Below, one piece after another: positions 1 through 6,276 of a DNA stretch of 8,727 bases. The position numbers were made by a program, and so were the translations under genes. Every line of letters begins with the position of its first letter. The stretch's first letter is position 1. Source of the stretch: Metamycoplasmataceae bacterium. Its GTDB lineage: Bacteria > Bacillota_I > Bacilli_A > Mycoplasmatales > Metamycoplasmataceae. The stretch is from assembly GCA_029942215.1 (NCBI GenBank), contig JAOZTM010000017.1:1-8727 (forward strand), written 5' to 3'. The notes under the pieces are model-generated. The model was not told where the DNA came from and searched no databases. It was given only the letters and a program-made list of their open reading frames with translations.

Positions 1-36
1 TATCTTAAGTGTATCTATTGCAAGTTTATGGTTCAT
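1..36 (-). CDS. N-terminal start of an unidentified gene (partial)
   Basis: ATG at 36-34 opens a frame that runs off the window edge, reading MNHKLAIDTLKI. It is supported by its position: a terminator closes the ftsZ transcript just upstream, and a TATAAT lies at 63-58, which would start transcription near 51 and leave a leader of about 15 nt. The Shine-Dalgarno is weak (GAGAT about 5 nt before the ATG). Twelve residues are too few to assign a family. It may be a real downstream gene, but the call depends mostly on promoter context. Confidence 0.45.
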   Translation of the reverse strand, partial: MNHKLAIDTLKI

Positions 37-57
37 TGTTATCTCGTTTCTATCTAT

Positions 58-63
58 ATTATA
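58..63 (-). promoter_or_regulatory. Probable -10 element of the gene starting at 36
   Basis: TATAAT on the minus strand, just after the T-run of the terminator at 77-102 and about 22 nt before the ATG at 36. No clear -35 hexamer is visible, as for the other promoters in this window. This is inferred from sequence only. Confidence 0.5.
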
Positions 64-76
64 TTTTAAAATGCAA

Positions 77-102
77 ATAAAAAAAACATCCCGAAGGTTG
101 TT
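77..102 (-). terminator. Rho-independent terminator after ftsZ
   Basis: On the minus strand AACAACC (102-96) and GGATGTT (91-85) form a stem with one A-A mismatch. It closes a TTCG tetraloop in a stable C(UUCG)G context and runs into a tract of eight or more T. It lies about 115 nt beyond the ftsZ stop and fits the end of the mraZ-rsmH-ftsA-ftsZ transcript. Confidence 0.8.
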
Positions 103-115
103 TTAATCTATCTAG

Positions 116-135
116 ATGGGAATCTTAATCCCCAT
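116..135 (-). other. 8-bp hairpin in the ftsZ 3' untranslated region
   Basis: ATGGGGAT and ATTCCCAT flank a TAAG loop and pair over 8 bp with one G-T wobble. The hairpin sits between the ftsZ stop and the terminator at 77-102 and has no T-run of its own. It could stabilise the 3' end of the message or mark a processing site. Function is unknown. Confidence 0.5.
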
Positions 136-217
136 ACTTAATTAATACGATATCAATAATAGATTTCAGACTTCGCCGATTGTAAAACAAACAATACATC
201 GTCATCTTTTCTATATG

Positions 218-1417
218 TTATTTTCTTAAGAAAGCTGGTAATTCGTCTTCGTCATCATCTTCACTATCTCATGGTGAGTTTTGTAGTCTAATCTCATCAG
301 TGATGTGTTGCTTCTCTTGTTCTGGAAGTGGGTCAGAAATAAGTAATTCACGAGTTGCGTCGTTATCAAATTCGATATCCAACGTTTCAACTGCATTAGC
401 AGCTTCTTCTTTAAGTTCCTCTTGTGTAATTCCATCTGAGTCGTCTAGTCCTGTGGCAATAACAGATACTTGTATATCTTTACCTAGGCTCTCGACAACT
501 GAAACTCCAAAGATTATATTTAATTCTGAATTGGCTGCTTGCTTAATTGTTTCAACTGCTTTACTTGCTTCTGCTAACGTAATGTTTCCACCTGAAATGT
601 TGATAATTGCGTGAGTTGCACCGTTTATAGATGCCTCTAAAATAGGCGATGAAATGGCGTGGATAGCGGCTTTAGCAGCACGATCTTCTCCTGTTGCTCT
701 ACCGATTCCGATAAGAGCAGCACCTTTGTCTTTCATAACTGTTGTTACATCTGCAAAGTCCAAATTAATTAGGGCAGGAACTGTAATAAGATCTGTGATA
801 GTTCTAACTGTTTGCTTCAATGTTTTATCAGCATACACGAATGAATCTTTCAGCGAGATACCACCAAATTGTTCTAACAACTTATCGTTAGATACAATGA
901 TTAGTGAATCAACTGCTTCAGAAATATTCTTTAGACCTTCCTCAGCGTTCTTACTACGTTGTGTTCCTTCAAATGAGAATGGAGTAGTAACTATACCAAC
1001 TGTTAACGAACCTTGCTCTTTAGCAAGTCTCGCAATAACTGGTGCAGCACCTGTTCCTGTTCCTCCACCCATCCCCGCAGCGATAATAACCATGTCTGCA
1101 CCTTTAATAGATTCCTTAATTAAGGCCTCTGATTCTAGGGCAGCTTTTCTACCTTCTTCAGGAACAGCTCCGGCACCAAGGCCTTTTGCTGAAGTTCCTA
1201 AAGCGATAACAGTCTCCGCTGGCGAAGAGTTTAAAATTTGTTCATCTGTGTTTGCGACGATAAATTCAACACCTTCAATTCCTTCTTTAATCATGGAATG
1301 AATAGTGTTGTTACCACCACCACCTACACCGATAACCTTTATTTTTGCAATTACGTCAATTTCTGGCTTAACTTCTATTGTCTGTCCTTCATTGTTTTGG
1401 TTGTTATTTTCAAACAT
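218..1417 (-). CDS. ftsZ: Cell division GTPase FtsZ
   Basis: Tubulin-like GTPase that polymerises at the division site. The 399-residue protein has the N-terminal glycine-rich nucleotide loop (GVGGGGNN, 30-37), the tubulin signature GGGTGTG (117-123) and the T7-loop motif NLDFAD (218-223) that completes the active site between subunits. An in-frame TGA at 271-269 is read as Trp383. After it comes an acidic linker ending DELPAFLRK, the conserved C-terminal peptide by which FtsZ binds FtsA, SepF or ZapD-type partners; standard-code calling would lose it. The start has a strong Shine-Dalgarno (AGGAGGT, spacing 5). The 5' end overlaps ftsA by 14 nt, suggesting translational coupling. Last gene of the division operon. 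Very secure call. Confidence 0.98.
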
Positions 1418-2627
1418 TTTTACCTCCTATTTTTTCAATTATCTTGTTGAATAAATTAATATTCTTTTCTTTTTTCAAAGATGATACTAAGTTCGGGTTC
1501 GTCTCCACTATTGTGTTGAGTTGCCTTCCATTAATTTCATCAATCCGCCTGTTAAACATTGTTAGACCAATAGCCTCTTTATTTTCAATACTAATTTCAA
1601 TAAATGAGATTGGGTTGTAAATGGAAATTGAAGAAGACTCTAAAACTGTCTCAGCGTATTCTTGCATTCCTTTAAGTTGTTCGATCTGACCTGATATTAC
1701 TATAGGTAATTTCGAAACATTTTTTTGATTTAAATACTGTTTCGTAACTAGCATTAATTTTGACACGAATGAATCAATAATCCGATTCAAGTCGTTAGTC
1801 CTATAAACTTTATCTTCACTTTCCAACTTACGAGAAGTGATAACACGATTTATTTCATCTGTAAGTGATCCATGAATAGTAATTAAATCTCTTGCTTCAG
1901 TTTTCTGAATCCCAAACACCTTCGCGATTCCAGTTACAAGTTGTTTGTATCCGAAATCATAAATTGACATTGATGCGATTGTAGATAAATTTTTATTTAT
2001 CGTTATGAATGTTTGTTCTTCGTCGACATGAATAAGTACAGCCCCCTCAACTAATGCTGAGCTAGATAAATTAGTTTGACTGATCGCTTGTTGCGACAGT
2101 AAGACTTTGTCTATCTTTAGGTTGTGAGATTCAATTAAAGTAGTGATATTGTCATATATTTTTGCATTAATTGTAGTTACAACAGAAGTTATTTTTAGCT
2201 TACTTCCCTTTTTACTAATTGGTGCTTTGTCATACGATTTTCAAAGTACATCAAAGACTTCAAATTTAACCGGCTGAACGAGAGTAACTCTACGCTCTTT
2301 TGATTCAAAATTTATTTTAGAAAGAGAAATTACATTATCAACATCTTTTTTGGAAACGTTGTTTCCGGCGATGTCAATAGTGTGCATGTAGGGCTTAATT
2401 TTCTCTTCTATATTAGCAGCAGAATTAACCACTACAGATACATTAGATATTTTAAATCCTACTATTGCCCCAGCTTCCAAAGCAGCTTCTTTAATAAAAG
2501 AAGAAGCGTCACTTTTTTCACCTTTGCTACAAAAAATCTCAACTTGTTTAGTTGATATCGTTTCTATTACTGTAAAGAAAATATTCTTTTTAGTAAATTG
2601 AATTGTAGTTGCAATATTTCTTTTCAT
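1404..2627 (-). CDS. ftsA: Divergent FtsA-like cell division protein
   Basis: Actin-fold protein that in other bacteria tethers FtsZ to the membrane. At 407 residues it has normal FtsA length once two TGA codons are read as Trp129 and Trp406; standard code splits it at 2241. The family pattern is recognisable: residues 109-128 match the region before subdomain 1A/2 exchange, about 187-250 resemble the second phosphate strand and following helix (IYDFGYKQLVTGIAKVFGI), and IVISGQIEQLKGM (309-321) resembles the adenosine motif. The nucleotide motifs are poor: TIQFTKKN replaces the first phosphate loop, and HVDEEQTF (200-207) replaces DIGGGTTD. The C-terminus (INLFNKIIEKIGG, 390-402) can form an amphipathic helix like the FtsA membrane anchor. 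It lies 2 nt after rsmH, has Shine-Dalgarno AAAGGA, and overlaps ftsZ by 14 nt. FtsA is favoured by synteny and fold-wide similarity. Confidence 0.85.
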
Positions 2628-2629
2628 TT

Positions 2630-3529
2630 CTATTCCTTTAATTTTGTGAGTACCCTTAATTTGGCACTACGAGATCTTCTATTTTCCTCTATTTCATCTT
2701 TAGACGGATTGGTTGTTTTCACGTTCCACTTCTTATCAACAATGATAGGAAGCTTACCTGTGTCTTCGCCCATGAATTGTCTAAAGAACCTCTTGACAAC
2801 TCTGTCTTCAATAGAATGAAAACTTATAACTGCTAGTGATCCTCCAACCTTTAAAAGGGTTGAAGCATCATTTAACATTTGTTCTAAACTTTCTAGTTCT
2901 TCATTTACAGCCATTCGTATTGCTTGGAATACAGCTTTCGCTGGATTCTTCTTACGAACTACAGCTGCTGGAAGAGAATTTCTTATAACATCAACTAATT
3001 CTAGTGTCGTCTCGATAGGTCTATTTGATACGATACCTTTCGCAACTCTTTTAGGGAGCTTTACATCTGCAAAGTTTCAAAATATATTGACCAGTGATTC
3101 TTCACTGTATGTATTAACGATCTCATAAGCATCCAATTCCTGTTGTTGATTCATTCGCATATCCAGACGAGCATCCTTAGAATAAGAAAACCCTCTGTGC
3201 GTTTCATCTAGTTGGGGAGACGATACTCCAAGATCTGCAAGAATTCCATCGACAGATGTTATTCCAAGTTTGTCTAACTCATTCTTAATATTCTTATAGT
3301 CTGAATGTATTAGCTTGAAATTATCTGATATTTGACTGAGACGATCCGCGCTTTGTTCAATTGCAGTATTGTCTTTATCGAATGCCAGAAGTAATCCGCC
3401 ATCAAGTTTCTTTAGGATCTCTGATGAGTGCCCGCCTCTTCCAAGTGTTAAATCGATGTATGTTCCATCCTTTTTAATTGATAGTCCATCTAACGATTCT
3501 TTGAGCATAACTGGAACGTGTTTATTCAT
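2630..3529 (-). CDS. rsmH: 16S rRNA (cytosine-1402-N4)-methyltransferase RsmH (MraW)
   Basis: Uses S-adenosylmethionine to methylate N4 of C1402 in the 16S rRNA decoding centre. The 299-residue protein opens with HVPVMLKESLDGL (4-16), followed by the SAM-binding segment DLTLGRGGHSSEIL (26-39). The family signature ADLGVSSPQLD (98-108) leads into RGFSY and LDMRM. A C-terminal stretch has KNPAKAVFQAIRMAVNEEL, where most homologues have HPATRTFQALRI. TGA at 3079-3077 is Trp151; without it the gene looks broken. The ATG overlaps the mraZ stop by one base (TAATG), so translation is probably coupled, and no separate Shine-Dalgarno is needed. The stop is 2 nt before ftsA. Confidence 0.97.
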
Positions 3530-3969
3530 TACAGTTTTGCCCCTTCTTTTAAGAGCTTATCAGCAAGGTCACTAAGTGATCCTGCATCTTTAAATTCTTC
3601 TTGCATATTTGTATAGTTTTCTTTAGAGTGTATTTCAACTTTATTTCCAACACCAACGAACACGACTTCTTTGGTAAGACCTGAAGTTTCCATGATAGAA
3701 GACTCAACCTTAATTCGTCCTTGTTTGTCAATTTCAAGCTTATGAGTTCTCCCTAACATAGCACGCCTTAATAGACGAGCTTCGCGAGAAAACTCATTCA
3801 AATCTAACAAGTTTTGAGATCAAATACCAAAATCTGATTCATTTCTGATAGAGACAACATTGTCTAAATCTTGAGTCATGAAACAAACATCATCGAACTG
3901 CAAACGCAGTTTTGATGGGATTATTACTCTATTTTTGTCATCTAGATTTCTATTGAAGTTTCCAAACAT
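3529..3969 (-). CDS. mraZ: Transcriptional regulator MraZ
   Basis: AbrB-fold DNA-binding protein that forms rings and regulates its own division operon. The 146-residue protein contains the two tandem DXXXR half-domains typical of the family: LDDKNRVIIPSKLR (9-22, D10/R14) and LEIDKQGRI (78-86, D81/R85), followed by VGVGNKVEIHSKE. TGA at 3822-3820 is Trp50, at the position where homologues carry a conserved Trp. Reading it as stop would remove the first DNA-binding half. The start at 3969 restores the family N-terminus (MFGNF) and has a GGAGG 10 nt upstream. It is the first gene of the operon, and its operator is directly upstream at 3972-3999. Confidence 0.97.
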
Positions 3970-3971
3970 TT

Positions 3972-3999
3972 ACCACTTTCCTCCATTTCTTACCACAAG
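3972..3999 (-). promoter_or_regulatory. MraZ box: three 10-bp-spaced operator repeats overlapping the mraZ RBS
   Basis: Reading the minus strand, CTTGTGG, GAAATGG and AAAGTGG occur at an exact 10-bp period (3999, 3989, 3979). MraZ boxes in other bacteria are direct repeats of a TGG(G/T)-type core every 10 bp, and in mycoplasmas the core is AAAGTG-like. The last two repeats span the Shine-Dalgarno GGAGG, and the first begins about at the predicted transcription start. MraZ bound here could block both initiation and ribosome access. The repeats are seen directly; autoregulation is inferred from the family. Confidence 0.8.
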
Positions 4000-4000
4000 T

Positions 4001-4011
4001 ATTATATTATA
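4001..4011 (-). promoter_or_regulatory. -10 region of the division operon (two overlapping TATAAT)
   Basis: Two TATAAT hexamers overlap on the minus strand (4006-4001 and 4011-4006). They would place the transcription start near 3994-3999, at the first MraZ repeat. No convincing -35 is seen. The rpmF terminator lies just upstream, so this is probably the main promoter for mraZ-rsmH-ftsA-ftsZ. Confidence 0.7.
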
Positions 4012-4040
4012 TATATAAGGTTTTGTTAGATATTTATAAG

Positions 4041-4074
4041 AAAACAAAAAAGCCGAAAAAAAACACCTTTCGGC
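4041..4074 (-). terminator. Rho-independent terminator after rpmF
   Basis: GCCGAAA and TTTCGGC form a perfect 7-bp stem around a 9-nt loop (4074-4052). On the minus strand it is followed by TTTTTTGTTTT. It begins 13 nt after the rpmF stop and insulates the division operon from upstream transcription. Confidence 0.92.
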
Positions 4075-4087
4075 GATTTAGATATTT

Positions 4088-4249
4088 CTATTTCTTTTGA
4101 GATAGATCTTCTCTTTTGAAGAACTTAACAAGTCTGTGAGGAACTCTTTCTCCATTAACAGTAACTAGGTTAGGTTTAGTTAAAGCGTGGTGAGATCTTC
4201 TTTGTCTTTTTCTCTGTTTGGACGTCTTCCTCTTTGGTACTATTGCCAT
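4088..4249 (-). CDS. rpmF: 50S ribosomal protein L32 (cysteine-free form)
   Basis: Small basic protein of the large ribosomal subunit, 53 residues. The N-terminus MAIVPKRKTSKQRKRQRRSH is the conserved L32 tail, followed by LTKPNLVTVNGERVPHRLVK, which aligns with the family core ending in PHR(V/L). L32 proteins that bind zinc carry two Cys pairs in this core; here there is no cysteine, so it is the zinc-independent type. It has a strong Shine-Dalgarno (AAAGGAGG), its own extended -10 promoter and a terminator. It may also be reached by readthrough from ribU, whose stop is 42 nt upstream. Confidence 0.96.
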   Translation of the reverse strand: MAIVPKRKTSKQRKRQRRSHHALTKPNLVTVNGERVPHRLVKFFKREDLSQKK

Positions 4250-4271
4250 GAGTCCTCCTTTTGGTAAAAAT

Positions 4272-4277
4272 ATTATA
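4272..4277 (-). promoter_or_regulatory. Extended -10 promoter of rpmF
   Basis: The minus strand reads TGATATAAT, a TG-extended -10 with a perfect TATAAT. The predicted start is near 4265, giving a leader of about 16 nt that contains the AAAGGAGG Shine-Dalgarno. The element lies between the ribU stop and the rpmF start. Confidence 0.7.
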
Positions 4278-4291
4278 TCAAAAAATCTTTT

Positions 4292-4927
4292 TTATTTCCT
4301 ATATTGGGAAGATATTTTCCAGATAGGGATAAACCCTATTGTTATTATTAAGTACTTTAAAACATTCCCTGAACCAAACACTGTGAAGATTCCTCCTCAG
4401 TAGCTTGGTATACCAAAGAACAAAGCAGATGGGTATACATTCATTGCATTGTTTATTGTTGGCGATTGTATGTACTTTAATAAATAGAAGAATACTGGAG
4501 TGAATAACAATCCGTTCAGAAGTGTCATTACTATAGAAACAATAAATATTGTTGCCATAGATGTAAATAGAAGATTCTTCTTAACTGAGAACTTCTTGAA
4601 CACAATCTTATTCATCAACAGGAATATGTTCAAGAATAACAACCCTCCTATTAATAGTATTGTGTGGGATCACATTCCAACCATCGAATAACCAGTTGTG
4701 CCTATTGCAGGACCTATAAGGAGTCTTAGGAATAAAAGAAGGTTAGCTCATGAATATCCTATTACATAAGCTGTAGCAAGGATAAAGATGACAGATAGGT
4801 TAATGTTTAATATACCTGGAGCAAACGGCATGAACTTTTCAAGATATTGAAAAAGTATCACTAGTGATAGCATCATTCCGGTAAAAGCTATTTTAAAAAC
4901 TATATTGTTTCCGTATCCGTTTTTCAT
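4292..4927 (-). CDS. ribU: Riboflavin ECF transporter substrate-binding subunit (RibU-like)
   Basis: Integral membrane S-component expected to bind riboflavin and dock on a shared EcfA-EcfA'-EcfT energising module, which is not in this window. The 211-residue protein is very hydrophobic, with about six membrane segments (roughly 9-30, 41-58, 60-76, 85-108, 122-145, 170-204). A glycine-rich stretch, LLIGPAIGTTGYSMVG (69-84), is typical of S-components. Three TGA codons give Trp60, Trp86 and Trp177; standard code leaves only a fragment. The ATG at 4927 has Shine-Dalgarno AAAGGA with a 4-nt gap. Riboflavin as substrate is inferred from the FMN riboswitch immediately upstream and fits ribF being present nearby. 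ECF S-component alone is secure; other substrates cannot be excluded from sequence. Confidence 0.85.
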
Positions 4928-4930
4928 TTG

Positions 4931-4949
4931 ATCCTTTCGAACTAAAAGA
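4931..4949 (-). promoter_or_regulatory. Predicted hairpin hiding the ribU Shine-Dalgarno
   Basis: TCTTTT (4949-4944) can pair with AAAGGA (4937-4932) over 6 bp around the loop AGTTCG, covering the ribU ribosome-binding site. The left arm and loop overlap CTTTTAGTTC (4948-4939), which can instead pair with the 5' end of the leader. This is the proposed off-state element of the FMN switch. Confidence 0.6.
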
Positions 4950-4961
4950 AAAAGAATAATA

Positions 4962-5074
4962 AAAAGCTCTATCTCATCCGGACTGTACCGTCGGCTCAGG
5001 AATCTAACCTGATCAGCTTTCGCTCGTGGGCTTTACCACCGGTTGACGAATTTCACGTCACCCCTAAAACTTTT
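4962..5074 (-). ncRNA. FMN riboswitch (RFN element)
   Basis: The ribU leader carries the conserved FMN aptamer. In order on the minus strand it has AGGGGTGACGTGAAATTCG, CAACCGGTGGTAAAGCCC, a variable arm, CAGGTTAGATTCCTGAGCC and GACGGTACAGTCCGGATGAG. These match the RFN consensus blocks (GGGGxxxxGUGAAAUUC, ACCGGxGGUAAAGCCC, GAxUCxxGAGCCGAC, GGUAxAGUCCGGAUG). The closing P1 helix is AAAAGTTTTA (5074-5065) with TAGAGCTTTT (4971-4962), 10 bp including wobbles. FMN binding is expected to reduce expression of the downstream RibU-like transporter. No intrinsic terminator hairpin is visible between aptamer and gene, so control is probably translational. Confidence 0.97.
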
Positions 5075-5079
5075 AGTTC
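5070..5079 (-). promoter_or_regulatory. Anti-sequestor at the 5' end of the ribU leader
   Basis: GAACTAAAAG is an exact 10-nt complement of CTTTTAGTTC at 4948-4939, the left arm and loop of the hairpin that would hide the ribU Shine-Dalgarno. Its last five bases (AAAAG) are also used in riboswitch P1, making the two states competitive. With a 6-nt gap after the -10, transcription would begin at its first G (5079). Confidence 0.6.
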
Positions 5080-5085
5080 TAATTT

Positions 5086-5093
5086 ATTATAAT
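5086..5093. promoter_or_regulatory. Palindromic shared -10 of divergent ribU and tmcAL promoters
   Basis: ATTATAAT is its own reverse complement. TATAAT reads at 5088-5093 on the plus strand (toward tmcAL) and at 5091-5086 on the minus strand (toward the riboswitch). With a 6-nt gap the starts fall at 5100 (the A of the tmcAL ATG) and 5079. Only one polymerase could occupy the site at a time, so the two promoters should compete. Confidence 0.65.
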
Positions 5094-5099
5094 ACATTT

Positions 5100-5996
5100 A
5101 TGTCAATCGCAATAATCGCAGAATACAATCCGTTTCACAATGGTCATATCTATCAGCTTGAAGAAGCTAAAAGAAGATGACCAGGTGAAGAAATAACAAT
5201 AATCATGTCTGGCAAGTATGTCCAAAGAGGAGAACTTGCAGTAGCTTCTTTTGAAGACAGAAAGAAAATGGCTATTCAATATGGTGCAACTAATGTAGTT
5301 GAACTTCCTTTTGAGTTCGCAACTCAAGCTGCACACATCTTTGCACATGGAGCTGTAATGATTGCAAACGATCTTGGTATTGATAAATTATTCTTTGGAT
5401 CAGAATCAAATGATTCTAAAAGACTTATGTTGATTGCTCAAACAATTAAAGAGAACGAAGACAAATACAACAAAGTACTTAAAGAGTTTCTTAAACTTGG
5501 TTATTCTTTCCCTAAGGCTGCAGCACAATCTTTATCTAAACTTATTGGAAGTCCAATATCTTTACCTAACGATATTCTTGGTCTTGAGTATTGCAAAGCA
5601 ATAGTTAACAATAATTTAGCTATGACTCCACATACTCTTGAAAGAACTGTTGAGTTCCATTCAGACGTTCCAAGATTAGACTTTGCATCTGCTTCTTATA
5701 TAAGAGGACAAATCTTTGAAGGTAAAGATGTTTCTAAATATACACCTATGGTGTTCGATTCAATGCCAGAAAGAATTGAAGATCACTTTGAAGAGTTTAA
5801 ACAAATAGTTATTGATACTCCAGCTGAAGAACTTGCTAAAAATAAAATGATTTCAGAAGGTATGGAAAACCTATTTAAAAAACATATCGATGCAAGAAGC
5901 TTCGACGAGTTTATTGAAAGAACTAATTCAAGAAGATATACATCTTCAAGAATCAAGAGAGTAATGCTTTACGTATTACTTCAAATAGAAAAATAA
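5100..5996 (+). CDS. tmcAL: tRNA(Met) cytidine acetate ligase TmcAL (YlbM family)
   Basis: Uses ATP and acetate to form N4-acetylcytidine at the wobble base C34 of elongator tRNA-Met. The start [20 protein letters not shown] matches the family N-terminus with its nucleotidyltransferase motif HNGH (13-16). Then come [10 protein letters not shown] (36-45) and [19 protein letters not shown], both strongly conserved. TGA at 5178-5180 is Trp27. The conserved [10 protein letters not shown] lies at 278-287, and the protein ends at residue 298, while Bacillus-type members are about 400. The C-terminal part present in longer homologues is therefore missing. The ATG has no upstream Shine-Dalgarno and lies 6 nt after a TATAAT, so the mRNA is probably leaderless. 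It is the only plus-strand gene here. Confidence 0.92.
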
Positions 5997-6016
5997 AAAA
6001 TAGCTAATGCTATTTT
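5997..6016. terminator. Bidirectional terminator between tmcAL and rpsO
   Basis: AAAATAGC (5997-6004), loop TAAT, GCTATTTT (6009-6016): a perfect 8-bp stem. On the minus strand it is followed by TTATTTTT after a run of T; on the plus strand the right arm ends in four T. The tmcAL stop is directly before it, and the rpsO stop (6012-6010) is inside the stem. Confidence 0.8.
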
Positions 6017-6276
6017 CTAAGTCCAAGAGCCTTGATAGTTTCTTGATATTTTTTAAAGTCTTCACCTTTTAAGAATGTAAGTAATTTCTTTCTTAATTCA
6101 ATCTTAGCAAGGAACCCTCTCATTGAGTGTTTGTCTTTCTTGTTTGTTTCGAAGTGTGATTTAAGTGATTCTATTTCAGCAGTTAGGATTGCTATCTGAA
6201 CTGAAGTATCTCCTGTATTCTTTTCACTTCCACCAAATTGTTTAGCTAATTTAGCTTTTTCTTCTTTTGAGATCAT
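6010..6276 (-). CDS. rpsO: 30S ribosomal protein S15
   Basis: Primary 16S rRNA-binding protein of the small subunit platform. At 88 residues it has the normal length (E. coli form 89). It shows the family landmarks [16 protein letters not shown] (20-35), [15 protein letters not shown] (41-55) and the basic C-terminus ALGLRK. Shine-Dalgarno AAAGGA lies 6 nt before the ATG. A TATAAT at 6369-6364 gives it a promoter of its own, but no terminator separates it from ribF, so readthrough from truB-ribF is also likely, as in many bacteria where these genes are adjacent. An 81-nt leader leaves room for S15 autoregulation. Confidence 0.98.
   Translation of the reverse strand: MISKEEKAKLAKQFGGSEKNTGDTSVQIAILTAEIESLKSHFETNKKDKHSMRGFLAKIELRKKLLTFLKGEDFKKYQETIKALGLRK

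Noticed and set aside
125..205. 26-residue minus-strand open frame after ftsZ (starts MTMYCLFYN)
   Set aside because: No convincing Shine-Dalgarno, no family resemblance, and its end falls within the hairpin at 116-135. Too short to support without expression or conservation data.
300..1301. Long plus-strand open frames opposite ftsZ (300-614 and 654-1301)
   Set aside because: They are exact antisense shadows of a strongly conserved ftsZ, with Ser/Ala-rich composition and no Shine-Dalgarno or recognisable motifs.
1404..3969. Apparent pseudogenes: ftsA, rsmH and mraZ each look split or shortened under the standard code
   Set aside because: The breaks are in-frame TGA codons with uninterrupted homology on both sides, so they are Trp codons and the genes are intact.
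4264..4296. A6-GA-T6 inverted repeat after ribU as a terminator
   Set aside because: A stem of only A-T pairs with a 2-nt loop is too weak; the T-rich part is better explained by the rpmF promoter region.
4966..5065. tRNA-like or T-box interpretation of the structured leader before ribU
   Set aside because: The conserved blocks match the FMN riboswitch throughout; there is no T-box motif or tRNA anticodon arm.
5101..5106. TTGACA on the minus strand upstream of the ribU -10
   Set aside because: It is a perfect -35 hexamer but only 9 nt from TATAAT, too close for a normal promoter. It is also explained by the tmcAL start codons.
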